Shown here one piece after another: positions 35,487-43,199 of a stretch of DNA of 63,960 nucleotides (the first letter of the stretch is position 1; every line of letters begins with the position of its first letter). The translations under genes were made by a program, and so were the position numbers. The stretch comes from Ferruginibacter sp. (GTDB lineage Bacteria > Bacteroidota > Bacteroidia > Chitinophagales > Chitinophagaceae). The stretch covers positions 1 through 63,960 of the forward strand of contig JACMKX010000043.1 of the NCBI GenBank assembly GCA_014379905.1, read 5' to 3'. The notes below the pieces were generated by a model. That model saw only the letters and a list, made by a program, of their open reading frames with translations, had not been told where the DNA came from and searched no databases.

Positions 35487-36290
35487 ATGAAAAAAACAAT
35501 CTATTTCAACGTACTGGTAATTGCTGCAATGACAGCTTCCACAAGTTGCAACAAAGAAAATGATGCGTATGTAACGACCGACCCTCCACCCAACGTAACT
35601 GCAGTAGTTCGGTCTGCGGCCGGCGATAGCGCAGGCATTGTTGTTAAAGTAAATGAATTTAGATTATTGAGCGGCGATCCTTTAAATGCCGCACCCGGAG
35701 CCACGGCTGGCAGAAGAGAAGTAAACTGGGATGCTGTTCCCGCTAATCTTACCAATGCCAATAATTTTCCTTTCTCCTTTTTTGGTGAATCAGATGCGGC
35801 ATTGCCCAATGGGCGTAAACGTGGATTAATATTACAAAATGCCGGTGCTACCTTTCGTGTGGACAGCACGGCTTTTTCAGGTGTGGATGCCAGCTACAGC
35901 AGCCAGTTTGAAACATTCAGCAAAAAGCGACTGTTTGCCAACATGGCTGCTATTGTTACAGAAGTAACATTTAAAGTGCCGGGCAGCAACACAGATGCAT
36001 TTGTAAAAGGTTTTGGAGTAATATTCACCGACGTAGACAATGCGGCTTCAACCAGCATAGAATACTTTAACGGAACAAAAAGCCTGGGCGTTTACAAAGC
36101 ACCCATAAGAACCGTTGCAGGTAGTTTTTCTTTCCTGGGTGTAGGTTTCCCTAACGAAAAAGTAACACGGGTAAGAATTACATCGGGCAATGCTGTACTG
36201 GCACAAGGTGTAAAAGATATAAGCAATGGTGGTTCAAAAGACCTGGTGGTAATGGATGACTTTATTTATAGCGAACCATCAGTTAACTAA
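35487..36290 (+). CDS. Lipoprotein of unknown function
   Basis: The start at 35487 gives the lipoprotein signal MKKTIYFNVLVIAAMTASTSC; an upstream in-frame ATG would add a hydrophilic head. The 267-residue mature region begins with an Asn/Asp/Pro-rich linker and folds into a beta-rich domain with RREVNWDAVPANLTNANNFP, GRKRGLILQNAGATFRVDST and VFTDVD-like strands, ending in SNGGSKDLVVMDDFIYSEP. I do not recognise the family by name. It is probably surface or periplasmic. Confidence 0.8.
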   Translation: MKKTIYFNVLVIAAMTASTSCNKENDAYVTTDPPPNVTAVVRSAAGDSAGIVVKVNEFRLLSGDPLNAAPGATAGRREVNWDAVPANLTNANNFPFSFFGESDAALPNGRKRGLILQNAGATFRVDSTAFSGVDASYSSQFETFSKKRLFANMAAIVTEVTFKVPGSNTDAFVKGFGVIFTDVDNAASTSIEYFNGTKSLGVYKAPIRTVAGSFSFLGVGFPNEKVTRVRITSGNAVLAQGVKDISNGGSKDLVVMDDFIYSEPSVN

Positions 36291-36312
36291 TAGCGTTACC
36301 CTATTTTAAACA

Positions 36313-36349
36313 ACGGTAACATATCCCGCCCGGCGGGATATGTTACCGT
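36313..36349. repeat. Perfect 37-bp palindrome, 18-bp stems with a 1-base centre
   Basis: ACGGTAACATATCCCGCC (36313-36330) and GGCGGGATATGTTACCGT (36332-36349) are exact reverse complements around one C. It lies between two lipoprotein genes on the same strand, 16 bases before the second ATG. There is no T run on the plus strand, so it is not a standard terminator. Confidence 0.85.
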
Positions 36350-36364
36350 AAAAAAATACAAACA

Positions 36365-36883
36365 ATGAAAGGATTTATTTTTATGGCCATCGGGTGTGCA
36401 GGTTTTTGTTTGGCTGCCTGTAATACAAATGATAAAGAAAAAAAAAGCACAGGCCAGTCTGCCAATACAACAGATAAAAGAGATGCTCAGATCAGTTTTA
36501 AAGTAAACGGTCAACTGGTTACTACCACCGGCTGGAATATCAGCAGGTTTGATATGGGAAAAGGTACACAACTAAACATTACCACCAACATGCATGAAGA
36601 TAAACGTACCATCATGATCAATGTAAAGGGTACAGCAGCCGGCGATTATTCCATTAAAACTGATGGGCAGGCTTATGGTGATTATAAACCTGACTACAAC
36701 GATCTTTTAAATTTTTACAGTTTTAAGGATGGCATATTCAGCATCAACACTATTGATACCGTTAACAATATATTGAATGCAGCTTTTGAAGGAACGGTAC
36801 AAAACAGCGGGGGAGAATCTTTGAATATTACCGAGGGTAAGATATTGAATGCGAAGCTGACTCCGGGGGTTACCAGGTATTAG
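36365..36883 (+). CDS. Small lipoprotein of unknown function
   Basis: The 172-residue protein has the signal MKGFIFMAIGCAGFCLAAC with acylated C19, a Lys/Ser/Asn linker, and one beta-rich domain (DAQISFKVNGQLVTTTGWNI, GTAAGDYSIKTDGQAYGDYK, FEGTVQNSGGESLNITEGK). The final motif resembles the lipocalin/DUF6252-like small beta-sandwiches of Bacteroidota that end LNITEGKF, a tentative link. Probably surface or periplasmic. It may be co-transcribed with the preceding lipoprotein. Confidence 0.82.
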   Translation: MKGFIFMAIGCAGFCLAACNTNDKEKKSTGQSANTTDKRDAQISFKVNGQLVTTTGWNISRFDMGKGTQLNITTNMHEDKRTIMINVKGTAAGDYSIKTDGQAYGDYKPDYNDLLNFYSFKDGIFSINTIDTVNNILNAAFEGTVQNSGGESLNITEGKILNAKLTPGVTRY

Positions 36884-37011
36884 GTGGAACGTGGTTTATA
36901 GTCGATAGTCCGTAGCAGGTAGTTCAACACCTAAATATTTTATCAATCATGAACATAGGAAGGACCAGGATCTAGACCGGGTCTACCCAACTAATAACTA
37001 AAAAATATAGT

Positions 37012-38307
37012 ATGAACAAAAATAAAAGAATAGGAATACTGGCCAGCGTAATGGCCCTTTTACTCCAGGCTGGCAATGTAAATGCCCAGCTGGTAAAGGA
37101 AGTAGGCCTTCGTTTAAAAAACAGGGCCAAACAAAACATTATTCAAAAGGCAACAGCTAAGGTAGATAGAAAGATCAGTAAGACTGCTGAGGCTTCCGGC
37201 ACCAACAGTAATGTAGAAGCGGGTAACAGTAAGGGCAGTGTAACTTCAGTTAACGGGAACAACGTTGGTTACAAATCAAAATTTGATTTTATCCCCGGAG
37301 AAAAAATATTATGGTATGAAGATTTTACGGGAAATGCCGTGGGCGATTTCCCCTTGCAATGGAATACCAACTCCACCGGTGAAATAGTAACGATAGATGG
37401 CTCTGCGACGAAATGGCTTAAGATCGGAAAAAATGGTTTGTTCATGCCGCGGACAATTAATTCGTTACCGGAAAACTTTACGCTTCAATTTGACCTCATG
37501 GCTAACAAAGCATTCAGTTATTATTCCCCCGAACTAAATATTGAATTCGCGGCATTAACCAATAAAAAAGAATACACGCAACTGGAGAAATTTAAACCCC
37601 ACAATAAAAATGTAGTCGATCTTTGGTTGCACCCCGAAAACGCTGCAGCTACAGCCGGACATAGCGGTTTTTCCATCTTTGAAAAAGGAAATGAACAATC
37701 AAAGAACGAGATCAATACATCCCGTTTCTTTTCCGGGAAGGGACCCGCTACAGTTAAAGTTTCCATCTGGCGCCAGCAACAGCGGCTAAGGGTTTATTTA
37801 GATGAAGAGAAGATATGGGACCTGCCACAGGCTTTCAACAGCGTTATTAAATTCAATTCACTGGTATTTATGCTGCATTCGCTCCATCAAAAAGAAGATC
37901 ATTATTTTTTGTCGAATATCCTGTTTGCAGCAGGAGCTGCGGATACAAGGCATAAATTATTAAACGAAGGTAAATTTGTAACTCATGGAATTTTGTTTGA
38001 TGACGGGAGTGATAAGATTAAAACGGCATCGTATGGGATACTCAAAGAAATTGCTGCATTTTTAAAAGAGAATAGTAATGCAAAGCTGAAGATCGTTGGT
38101 CATACAGATAATAACGGTGATGAGCAAAGCAATACGGAATTGTCTAAACGAAGAGCCCTGGCAGTCAAAAATTCTCTGTGTAAAGATCCTGGCATTGATA
38201 CCGGCAGAATTGAAACCGATGGCAAAGGAGAAAAGGAACCGGCAGACAATAACAATACAGTAACAGGAAAAGCGAATAACAGGCGGGTGGAGTTTGTAAA
38301 ACTGTAA
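37012..38307 (+). CDS. OmpA-family outer membrane/peptidoglycan-binding protein
   Basis: The 431-residue protein has a signal peptide (MNKNKRIGILASVMALLLQAG), a basic coiled stretch (about 30-60), a jelly-roll-like concanavalin-type domain (about 95-310: WYEDFTGNAVGDFPLQWNT, LFMPRTINSLPENFTLQFDL, VSIWRQQQRLRVYLDEEKIW), and a C-terminal OmpA peptidoglycan-binding domain (about 325-431, VGHTDNNGDEQSNTELSKRRA and NNRRVEFVKL). It probably links an outer structure to peptidoglycan from the periplasm. Confidence 0.92.
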   Translation: MNKNKRIGILASVMALLLQAGNVNAQLVKEVGLRLKNRAKQNIIQKATAKVDRKISKTAEASGTNSNVEAGNSKGSVTSVNGNNVGYKSKFDFIPGEKILWYEDFTGNAVGDFPLQWNTNSTGEIVTIDGSATKWLKIGKNGLFMPRTINSLPENFTLQFDLMANKAFSYYSPELNIEFAALTNKKEYTQLEKFKPHNKNVVDLWLHPENAAATAGHSGFSIFEKGNEQSKNEINTSRFFSGKGPATVKVSIWRQQQRLRVYLDEEKIWDLPQAFNSVIKFNSLVFMLHSLHQKEDHYFLSNILFAAGAADTRHKLLNEGKFVTHGILFDDGSDKIKTASYGILKEIAAFLKENSNAKLKIVGHTDNNGDEQSNTELSKRRALAVKNSLCKDPGIDTGRIETDGKGEKEPADNNNTVTGKANNRRVEFVKL

Positions 38308-38324
38308 CCAAATAATACAATTAG

Positions 38325-38368
38325 ATCTAAGAGGTGACATCTTTTCAAAAAGATGTCACCTCTTAGAT
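38325..38368. repeat. Perfect 21-bp inverted repeat with a 2-base loop
   Basis: The arms 38325-38345 (core AAGAGGTGACATCTTTT) and 38348-38368 are exact reverse complements separated by CA. It lies between the convergent OmpA-family and LytTR genes. It could terminate both, but neither side has a T run outside the stem, so it looks more like a REP-type element. Confidence 0.85.
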
Positions 38369-38408
38369 GTACCGATAACCAGGCAAAAGTCGCAGCTTTA
38401 TTATGCAA

Positions 38409-39182
38409 TTACCTGTCGAGCCATTTTTTAAATGCAGGTGCCTTCAGGCGGCTCATATCTATTTCTATTTTCGATAGTGGCTCTACCAGCCGGATCTTTA
38501 ATTTAGAATCTCCCATAGGTTTTACATTCTGAATAGCGTCTACATTGATAATGTATTGCCGGTTGGCCCTGTAAAACTTTTTTTCATCCAGTAGTTCTTC
38601 TATTTCTTCCAGCGAAGAAAAGTCGAGCATATATTTTTCACCGGAAAAAAGATATATATAATTGAGCGCTTCTTTTGCAAAACAGGCGATATCTTTTGTA
38701 TTTACCGGAACCCACTGGTTGCGCTGGTTTACAATGAATTTTTCCTTATAACGATTCACAGCCTCCTGCGGTCCGGATAAACTTTTAATAAGCTGCTGCA
38801 TATCTGTAGGAAACCTGCTCACGCTGTTTATTATTGCCCTGCATTTATCAATAGCTTTCTTCAGTTCTCCTTCATCTATAGGCTTTAACAGGTAGTCTAC
38901 ACCATTTACTTTAAAAGCACGTATAGCATATTCGTCGTATGCTGTTGTAAACACAACCGGGCAGCTGATGTTGTAATGATTGAAAATGTCGAAACTTACC
39001 CCATCGCTCAATTGTATATCCATAAAGATCAGGTCAGGCTCCGCATTATTAACGAACCATTTTTTTGCTGTTTTTAAGCTTGGAAGAATTTCTAGGATCT
39101 GCACATCATCTGCCACTGCTTTTATTTTATTTTTCAGCACCTGTGCAATGATCTCTTCGTCTTCAATAATTAACGCTTTCAT
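38409..39182 (-). CDS. LytTR-family response regulator
   Basis: The 257-residue protein has a receiver (E7/D8 pair, phospho-acceptor D55 in LIFMDIQLSDG, T in FTTAYDEYAIRAF, K in DYLLKPID) and a C-terminal LytTR DNA-binding domain (about 150-257, KEKFIVNQRNQWVPVNTKDI, KFYRANRQYIINVDAI). Its ATG overlaps the stop of the upstream kinase by 4 bases (ATGA), so kinase and regulator are translationally coupled. Confidence 0.94.
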   Translation of the reverse strand: MKALIIEDEEIIAQVLKNKIKAVADDVQILEILPSLKTAKKWFVNNAEPDLIFMDIQLSDGVSFDIFNHYNISCPVVFTTAYDEYAIRAFKVNGVDYLLKPIDEGELKKAIDKCRAIINSVSRFPTDMQQLIKSLSGPQEAVNRYKEKFIVNQRNQWVPVNTKDIACFAKEALNYIYLFSGEKYMLDFSSLEEIEELLDEKKFYRANRQYIINVDAIQNVKPMGDSKLKIRLVEPLSKIEIDMSRLKAPAFKKWLDR

Positions 39183-42100
39183 ATCAATGGTATTTTAATG
39201 GTAAATGTTTGATCGGTTTCTTCTATCACGATTAATGTGTTAGTAAGATATTTATACAATGATTTCATGCTCGCCAGTCCCTGCTGGTTACTGGTTTCCA
39301 CGAAGTCTTTTTTCTGTAAATTATTTTCCATTACAAGGTATGTCTCATCGCAAACTATATTAATGCGCAAGGGGGAGTTGGTATCAATAATATTATGTTT
39401 GATCGCATTCTCCATAAGATTTTGCAGGGTAACCGGGGCTATCTTCCGGTCAAAATGATCCGGATCAATATCAATATATACCTGCAGCCCTTTGCCAAAC
39501 CTTGTTTGTTGTAATTGTACGTAGCTCTCCAGGAATGTTATCTCCTGTGCAAGCGTTACCGTTTCCCGATCCCTGTTTTTTAAGATATACCGGTATATTT
39601 TGCTCATCTGCTCCAGGAAATTACCTGCCAGTACCTGGTTGGTTTGAATAAGGCCACTTAAAGAGGTTAATGAATTAAACAGGAAATGAGGATTTAGCTG
39701 CTGTTTTAATCCCTCGTACATTACCATGGCTTTTTCTTTTTCCAGCAACTGGGTTTTTGATTGCAGGCTATGTACTTGCCTGTGCTGGTTGATTCTGTAC
39801 CTGTACAGCCAATATACCAATCCAAGCAGGAGTACAGCAAGTGAGATAAAAAAAACGATCGTTTTATAAAAAGGAGTACGGATATATATCGGAATGTTAA
39901 TAACGGCTTCTTTTGTTGGTCCCTTTCCGGCGTCGAGCCTTACCATAAAAACATAATTGCCGCCTGGTAAGTTGGTATAACTTACAAAGCGCCTGTTGCC
40001 TGCGTCAATCCAGTCTTTATCAAAACCTTTAAGCATGTAACTGTATTGCTGTTTATCGGTTCGGTTAAAATTTATGGCGGCAAATTCAAAAGAGAAAACA
40101 TTTTGCGACGGCGCCAGGCTGATCTTACCTTCTTTTTCCAGGATGGCTTCATAATAAATATCCTTATCGTTTACCATCATGTTGGTTACGCGGAGGGGAG
40201 CCGCGGTTCCAACAGTTTGCTTATCCTCATAGTTAAAGCTATAATAACCGCCACTGGTAAGCAACCGCATCTCCCCATTCCATGCCCTGGTGATCTTAAT
40301 ATTTGCACCGGGACCGGTGATGCCATCTATGGTATGGTAACTGGTAATTTTTAAATTTTTTGGGTTGATAGAACATACGCCGGCTTCTGTAATACACCAT
40401 ATGTTGCCCAGCGGATCCTCCTGGATATTGGTCACCAGGTTGGAACGCAGTGCATCTTTTGCAGTAAGAATTTTTTTTAACACAGGTGAATCACCCGAAC
40501 AATCATAAAAATAAAGACCGCCAAATGTACCTGCCCAGATATTTCCACCGCTGTCGGCAAACAGACTGTAAGTTTGAATACTCAAAGGGATAGGGTGTGC
40601 AGCTGTTTGTTTTTTTAACTCGGTGAATTTTTTTTCTGCAGCTACTGCGTATCCCAGGAACCCATAGGGCCCGCCTGCCCACACCCTTCCTTTTGCATCA
40701 ACGGCAATATCTGTAAGGTAGGCTGCATTGATAAAAGCATTGCCGTGTTCAGCATTACCATAATGAATATAGTTTTCGTTTTTTACGCTGTACACAAAAA
40801 TGCCGTTTCGTTTTGTAGTGATCCACATATTGCCGTCTTTGTCTTCTGCTATGCCCGTAAAACTATTGGTGAATTTTTCGGCAGAATAGGTGGGAGGCTG
40901 CTTTATTTTTACCAGTTTTTCTGCAATAGTATCATACAGGCAGATGTAATCCCGGGTTATCACCCAGGTATTTCCTTTGCTATCCTTCATCAGCTGGCGT
41001 ATGTCAAAACTTTGTTCCCCATTAGAAAAAAAATCTACCGGTATCGTACGTTCTTTACCCGTTTTTTTATCAAGTACATAGAGCCCATCAGCAAAACTGG
41101 TGGAGGTAAATCTCCTGTTATCATCTTCCAGCATGTCGGTCAGGTAAAACACCACACCCATTTTGCTTTTTACCGTCCAGCTTTTATAATTGAACCTATG
41201 CTCAGGCACCTGTACTTTTAAAAGCCCGTTCCTGTTCATCCCCCATATATTTTTGTTATTATCTACCAGGATCTCCGACCAGTCTGCCTCCGGAACAGTA
41301 GGGTATAATTTATTGTTGGTGAAAAAGAAAAAAGTTTTAGTAACAGTATTAAAGATCCCCAATCCTTTGCCACCATGACCCAGCCAAAGTTCATGGTCAC
41401 TTTTTCTTTCAATGTTTATTACTCCATTCGATAATGTGTTGTCGATCTCTGCGGGCTCAGGAAGGTACAGGTTCCATTCACCGTTTTTTTTATTGTAGGA
41501 TGATATGCCCCCGGCCCAGGCCGAGAGCCAGATAAGATCGTTGTCGGGCACAAGATGACCGAATAGATCAAAACGCCTGCTGTTCCTTACCAATGGTTTT
41601 GCTCTTACAGGGATCATGCTGCCTGCCGACGGACCAAATTTATATAAGCCATCATGAGTGGCCAGCCAAATATAACTTCCATCTTCATAAAAATTATAAA
41701 CAGTATTGTAGATCTTCCTGAACTCCGGGGTATAAAAATTATTGGAGGCAGGCACGATATCGTATACCGTAAATTTATCATTGGTAAAATCTGCTTTTAC
41801 AATTCCTTTTTGTGTAACGGCGATCCAGAGCTGGCCCTTGCTGTCAAAAAAAAGTTTGCTGATTTCAGCCGTTGCAAGCAATGGGTCTTTGCTGCTTTTA
41901 ATTATATAGGGCGTAAATACACCGGAAGCTGGATCGAAACGGGCCAGTCCGCCACCCAAAAAACTCATCCAGATACAATGGTTGCTGTCTTCAGCCATTT
42001 TTGAAATGGAGTTGATAATAACGGGACTGTTGTAAGGCCGAAACTGGTAACCATCAAAACGCAGTAAACCATTGGTAGTGCCAAACCACAGGTAACCGTT

Positions 42101-42244
42101 GGTAGCCTGTAACATTGCCGTGACCCTGCCATTGTCAATACCATTGGTTTCATTATAATTAGTAACCGTTAATTGGGCAGGTAACTGGGCCGCAGTATTT
42201 AAACAGTACAAACAAATACTTATGATAACAATGGTGTGTTTCAT
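39179..42244 (-). CDS. LytS-type sensor histidine kinase with beta-propeller sensor
   Basis: The 1021-residue protein has a signal peptide (MKHTIVIISICLYCLNTAAQ), two propellers of ligand-binding sensor repeats (LWFGTTNGLLRFDG, IWLATHDGLYKFG, MWITTKRNGIFVY and others, about 25-690), a Y_Y_Y domain (about 710-785), one membrane helix (about 795-815), a His_kinase (LytS-type) domain with the phospho-His in QLNPHFLFNSLTSL (about 853), and an HATPase (LQNLMENAIKHNI). It senses an unknown, probably sugar-like ligand in the periplasm and phosphorylates the adjacent LytTR regulator. Confidence 0.94.
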   Translation of the reverse strand: MKHTIVIISICLYCLNTAAQLPAQLTVTNYNETNGIDNGRVTAMLQATNGYLWFGTTNGLLRFDGYQFRPYNSPVIINSISKMAEDSNHCIWMSFLGGGLARFDPASGVFTPYIIKSSKDPLLATAEISKLFFDSKGQLWIAVTQKGIVKADFTNDKFTVYDIVPASNNFYTPEFRKIYNTVYNFYEDGSYIWLATHDGLYKFGPSAGSMIPVRAKPLVRNSRRFDLFGHLVPDNDLIWLSAWAGGISSYNKKNGEWNLYLPEPAEIDNTLSNGVINIERKSDHELWLGHGGKGLGIFNTVTKTFFFFTNNKLYPTVPEADWSEILVDNNKNIWGMNRNGLLKVQVPEHRFNYKSWTVKSKMGVVFYLTDMLEDDNRRFTSTSFADGLYVLDKKTGKERTIPVDFFSNGEQSFDIRQLMKDSKGNTWVITRDYICLYDTIAEKLVKIKQPPTYSAEKFTNSFTGIAEDKDGNMWITTKRNGIFVYSVKNENYIHYGNAEHGNAFINAAYLTDIAVDAKGRVWAGGPYGFLGYAVAAEKKFTELKKQTAAHPIPLSIQTYSLFADSGGNIWAGTFGGLYFYDCSGDSPVLKKILTAKDALRSNLVTNIQEDPLGNIWCITEAGVCSINPKNLKITSYHTIDGITGPGANIKITRAWNGEMRLLTSGGYYSFNYEDKQTVGTAAPLRVTNMMVNDKDIYYEAILEKEGKISLAPSQNVFSFEFAAINFNRTDKQQYSYMLKGFDKDWIDAGNRRFVSYTNLPGGNYVFMVRLDAGKGPTKEAVINIPIYIRTPFYKTIVFFISLAVLLLGLVYWLYRYRINQHRQVHSLQSKTQLLEKEKAMVMYEGLKQQLNPHFLFNSLTSLSGLIQTNQVLAGNFLEQMSKIYRYILKNRDRETVTLAQEITFLESYVQLQQTRFGKGLQVYIDIDPDHFDRKIAPVTLQNLMENAIKHNIIDTNSPLRINIVCDETYLVMENNLQKKDFVETSNQQGLASMKSLYKYLTNTLIVIEETDQTFTIKIPLI

Positions 42245-42323
42245 ATAGCTTAAAGTTAATGAACAAAGTTATCCGGCAATTTTATTTGAAGCTTACCCTA
42301 CGTTTTTTGTGCCCGGAATGTAG

Positions 42324-42356
42324 AAAAAGCGGCCTTGAAATGCGCCGGCTTTTTTG
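42324..42356. other. Terminator-like hairpin in the divergent gap
   Basis: AAAAAGC-GGC and GCC-GGCTTTTTT pair with one bulge around an A/T-containing loop, and are followed by six T on the plus strand. It lies in the 267-base gap 42245-42511 between the kinase (-) and a small gene (+), where no complete gene ends, so its role is unclear. Confidence 0.35.
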
Positions 42357-42511
42357 TTATAGCAGTTGCGAAGGCGTTGAACAAAGCAAAACAGGTTCAA
42401 CCATCATTTTCTACGCTTCATGCATCAAAATAGGCAATTGCTGTGTTTTTAATTCCCTGGAGATAAAAATTGAACCAACTTGCGGTCAATATTAACTTTA
42501 AAATTATCAAA

Positions 42512-42703
42512 ATGAAAATGCAATCAATGACCGGCATCGAACGGCTGACAAAACAGGAAGTTATTGAACTTACAAAACAGACGAAGGAAACAGTGGCCAC
42601 TAATCTTTTCCAATACGAAAAAATATTTACGCTGGCAGATATGTGGAACATCCGCCGGCAGGGCAGGAGGTTTTCAACAAGAAGGAACAATGCACAACTT
42701 TGA
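42512..42703 (+). CDS. Small conserved Bacteroidota protein of unknown function
   Basis: The start at 42512 gives a 63-residue protein (MKMQSMTGIERLTKQEVIEL, then TKQTKETVATNLFQYEK, IFTLADMWNIRRQGRRFSTR). The first half is amphipathic helix; the second ends in an Arg-rich tail. The pattern TLADMWNIRRQ followed by basic residues recurs as a short conserved protein in related genomes as I remember them. The function is unknown; the tail suggests nucleic-acid or ribosome contact. Confidence 0.6.
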   Translation: MKMQSMTGIERLTKQEVIELTKQTKETVATNLFQYEKIFTLADMWNIRRQGRRFSTRRNNAQL

Positions 42704-42727
42704 ACAGGCGGAAGACATTTAATATAA

Positions 42728-42888
42728 ATTAAGCTTATGCCTAAAGATTTTGGCAAATGCGAATCGGTCTATGTTCAGCATAAAGTGAATAGTACATTTA
42801 AAGTGTACCCTGATATTGGTCATGAACCTCACAGGGAAATTTTAATGATCTTATTGCCTTTTTAAACATAGTAACAGAGCAGTAATAA
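42728..42888 (+). pseudogene. Relic of the C-terminus of an alpha/beta hydrolase
   Basis: From 42737 one frame reads MPKDFGKCESVYVQHKVNST, FKVYPDIGHEPHREILM and then goes to stop. Adding one base at about 42848 continues as DLIAFLNIVTEQ to a stop at 42888. The motif VYPDIGHEPHREILMDLIAF is the end of an esterase/depolymerase-type hydrolase, with the catalytic His in IGHE. The rest of the gene is absent. Confidence 0.5.
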
Positions 42889-43116
42889 TAAATTAGCGTC
42901 CTTGAGCCTCATTGTGTTGAGGAATCAATCATACTTGTCCTGCAATTGCGGGACTTTTTGTTGAAGAAAGTTTGGGAAATACCGGCCATTGGTTTCTGGT
43001 CATGGTGTCAATAGTTATTGCTTATTGTTTGTAAACTTTAAAATCATATGAAATATTAGTTGACCTGTCAATTGCAACAAGCAGTAACCGGTATCCATCC
43101 AGCATCCAGCACCTAT

Positions 43117-43145
43117 AAAAAAGCCACCGGTAAAAACCGGCAGCT
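43117..43145 (-). terminator. Rho-independent terminator
   Basis: On the minus strand a stem of AGC-CCGG pairs with CCGG-GCT around TTTTA (with a 2-base internal loop), followed by six T. It ends the S74 gene. The gap 42889-43199 otherwise shows nothing. Confidence 0.65.
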
Positions 43146-43199
43146 TCAAACTATAACTGAAACCACTATTATATAATTGTTTGTACTTACCCTGTAGCA

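Noticed and set aside
42259..42495. 78-codon open frame with several Cys between the kinase and the small gene
   Set aside because: Cys-rich by chance, no family signature, and it runs through a terminator-like hairpin.
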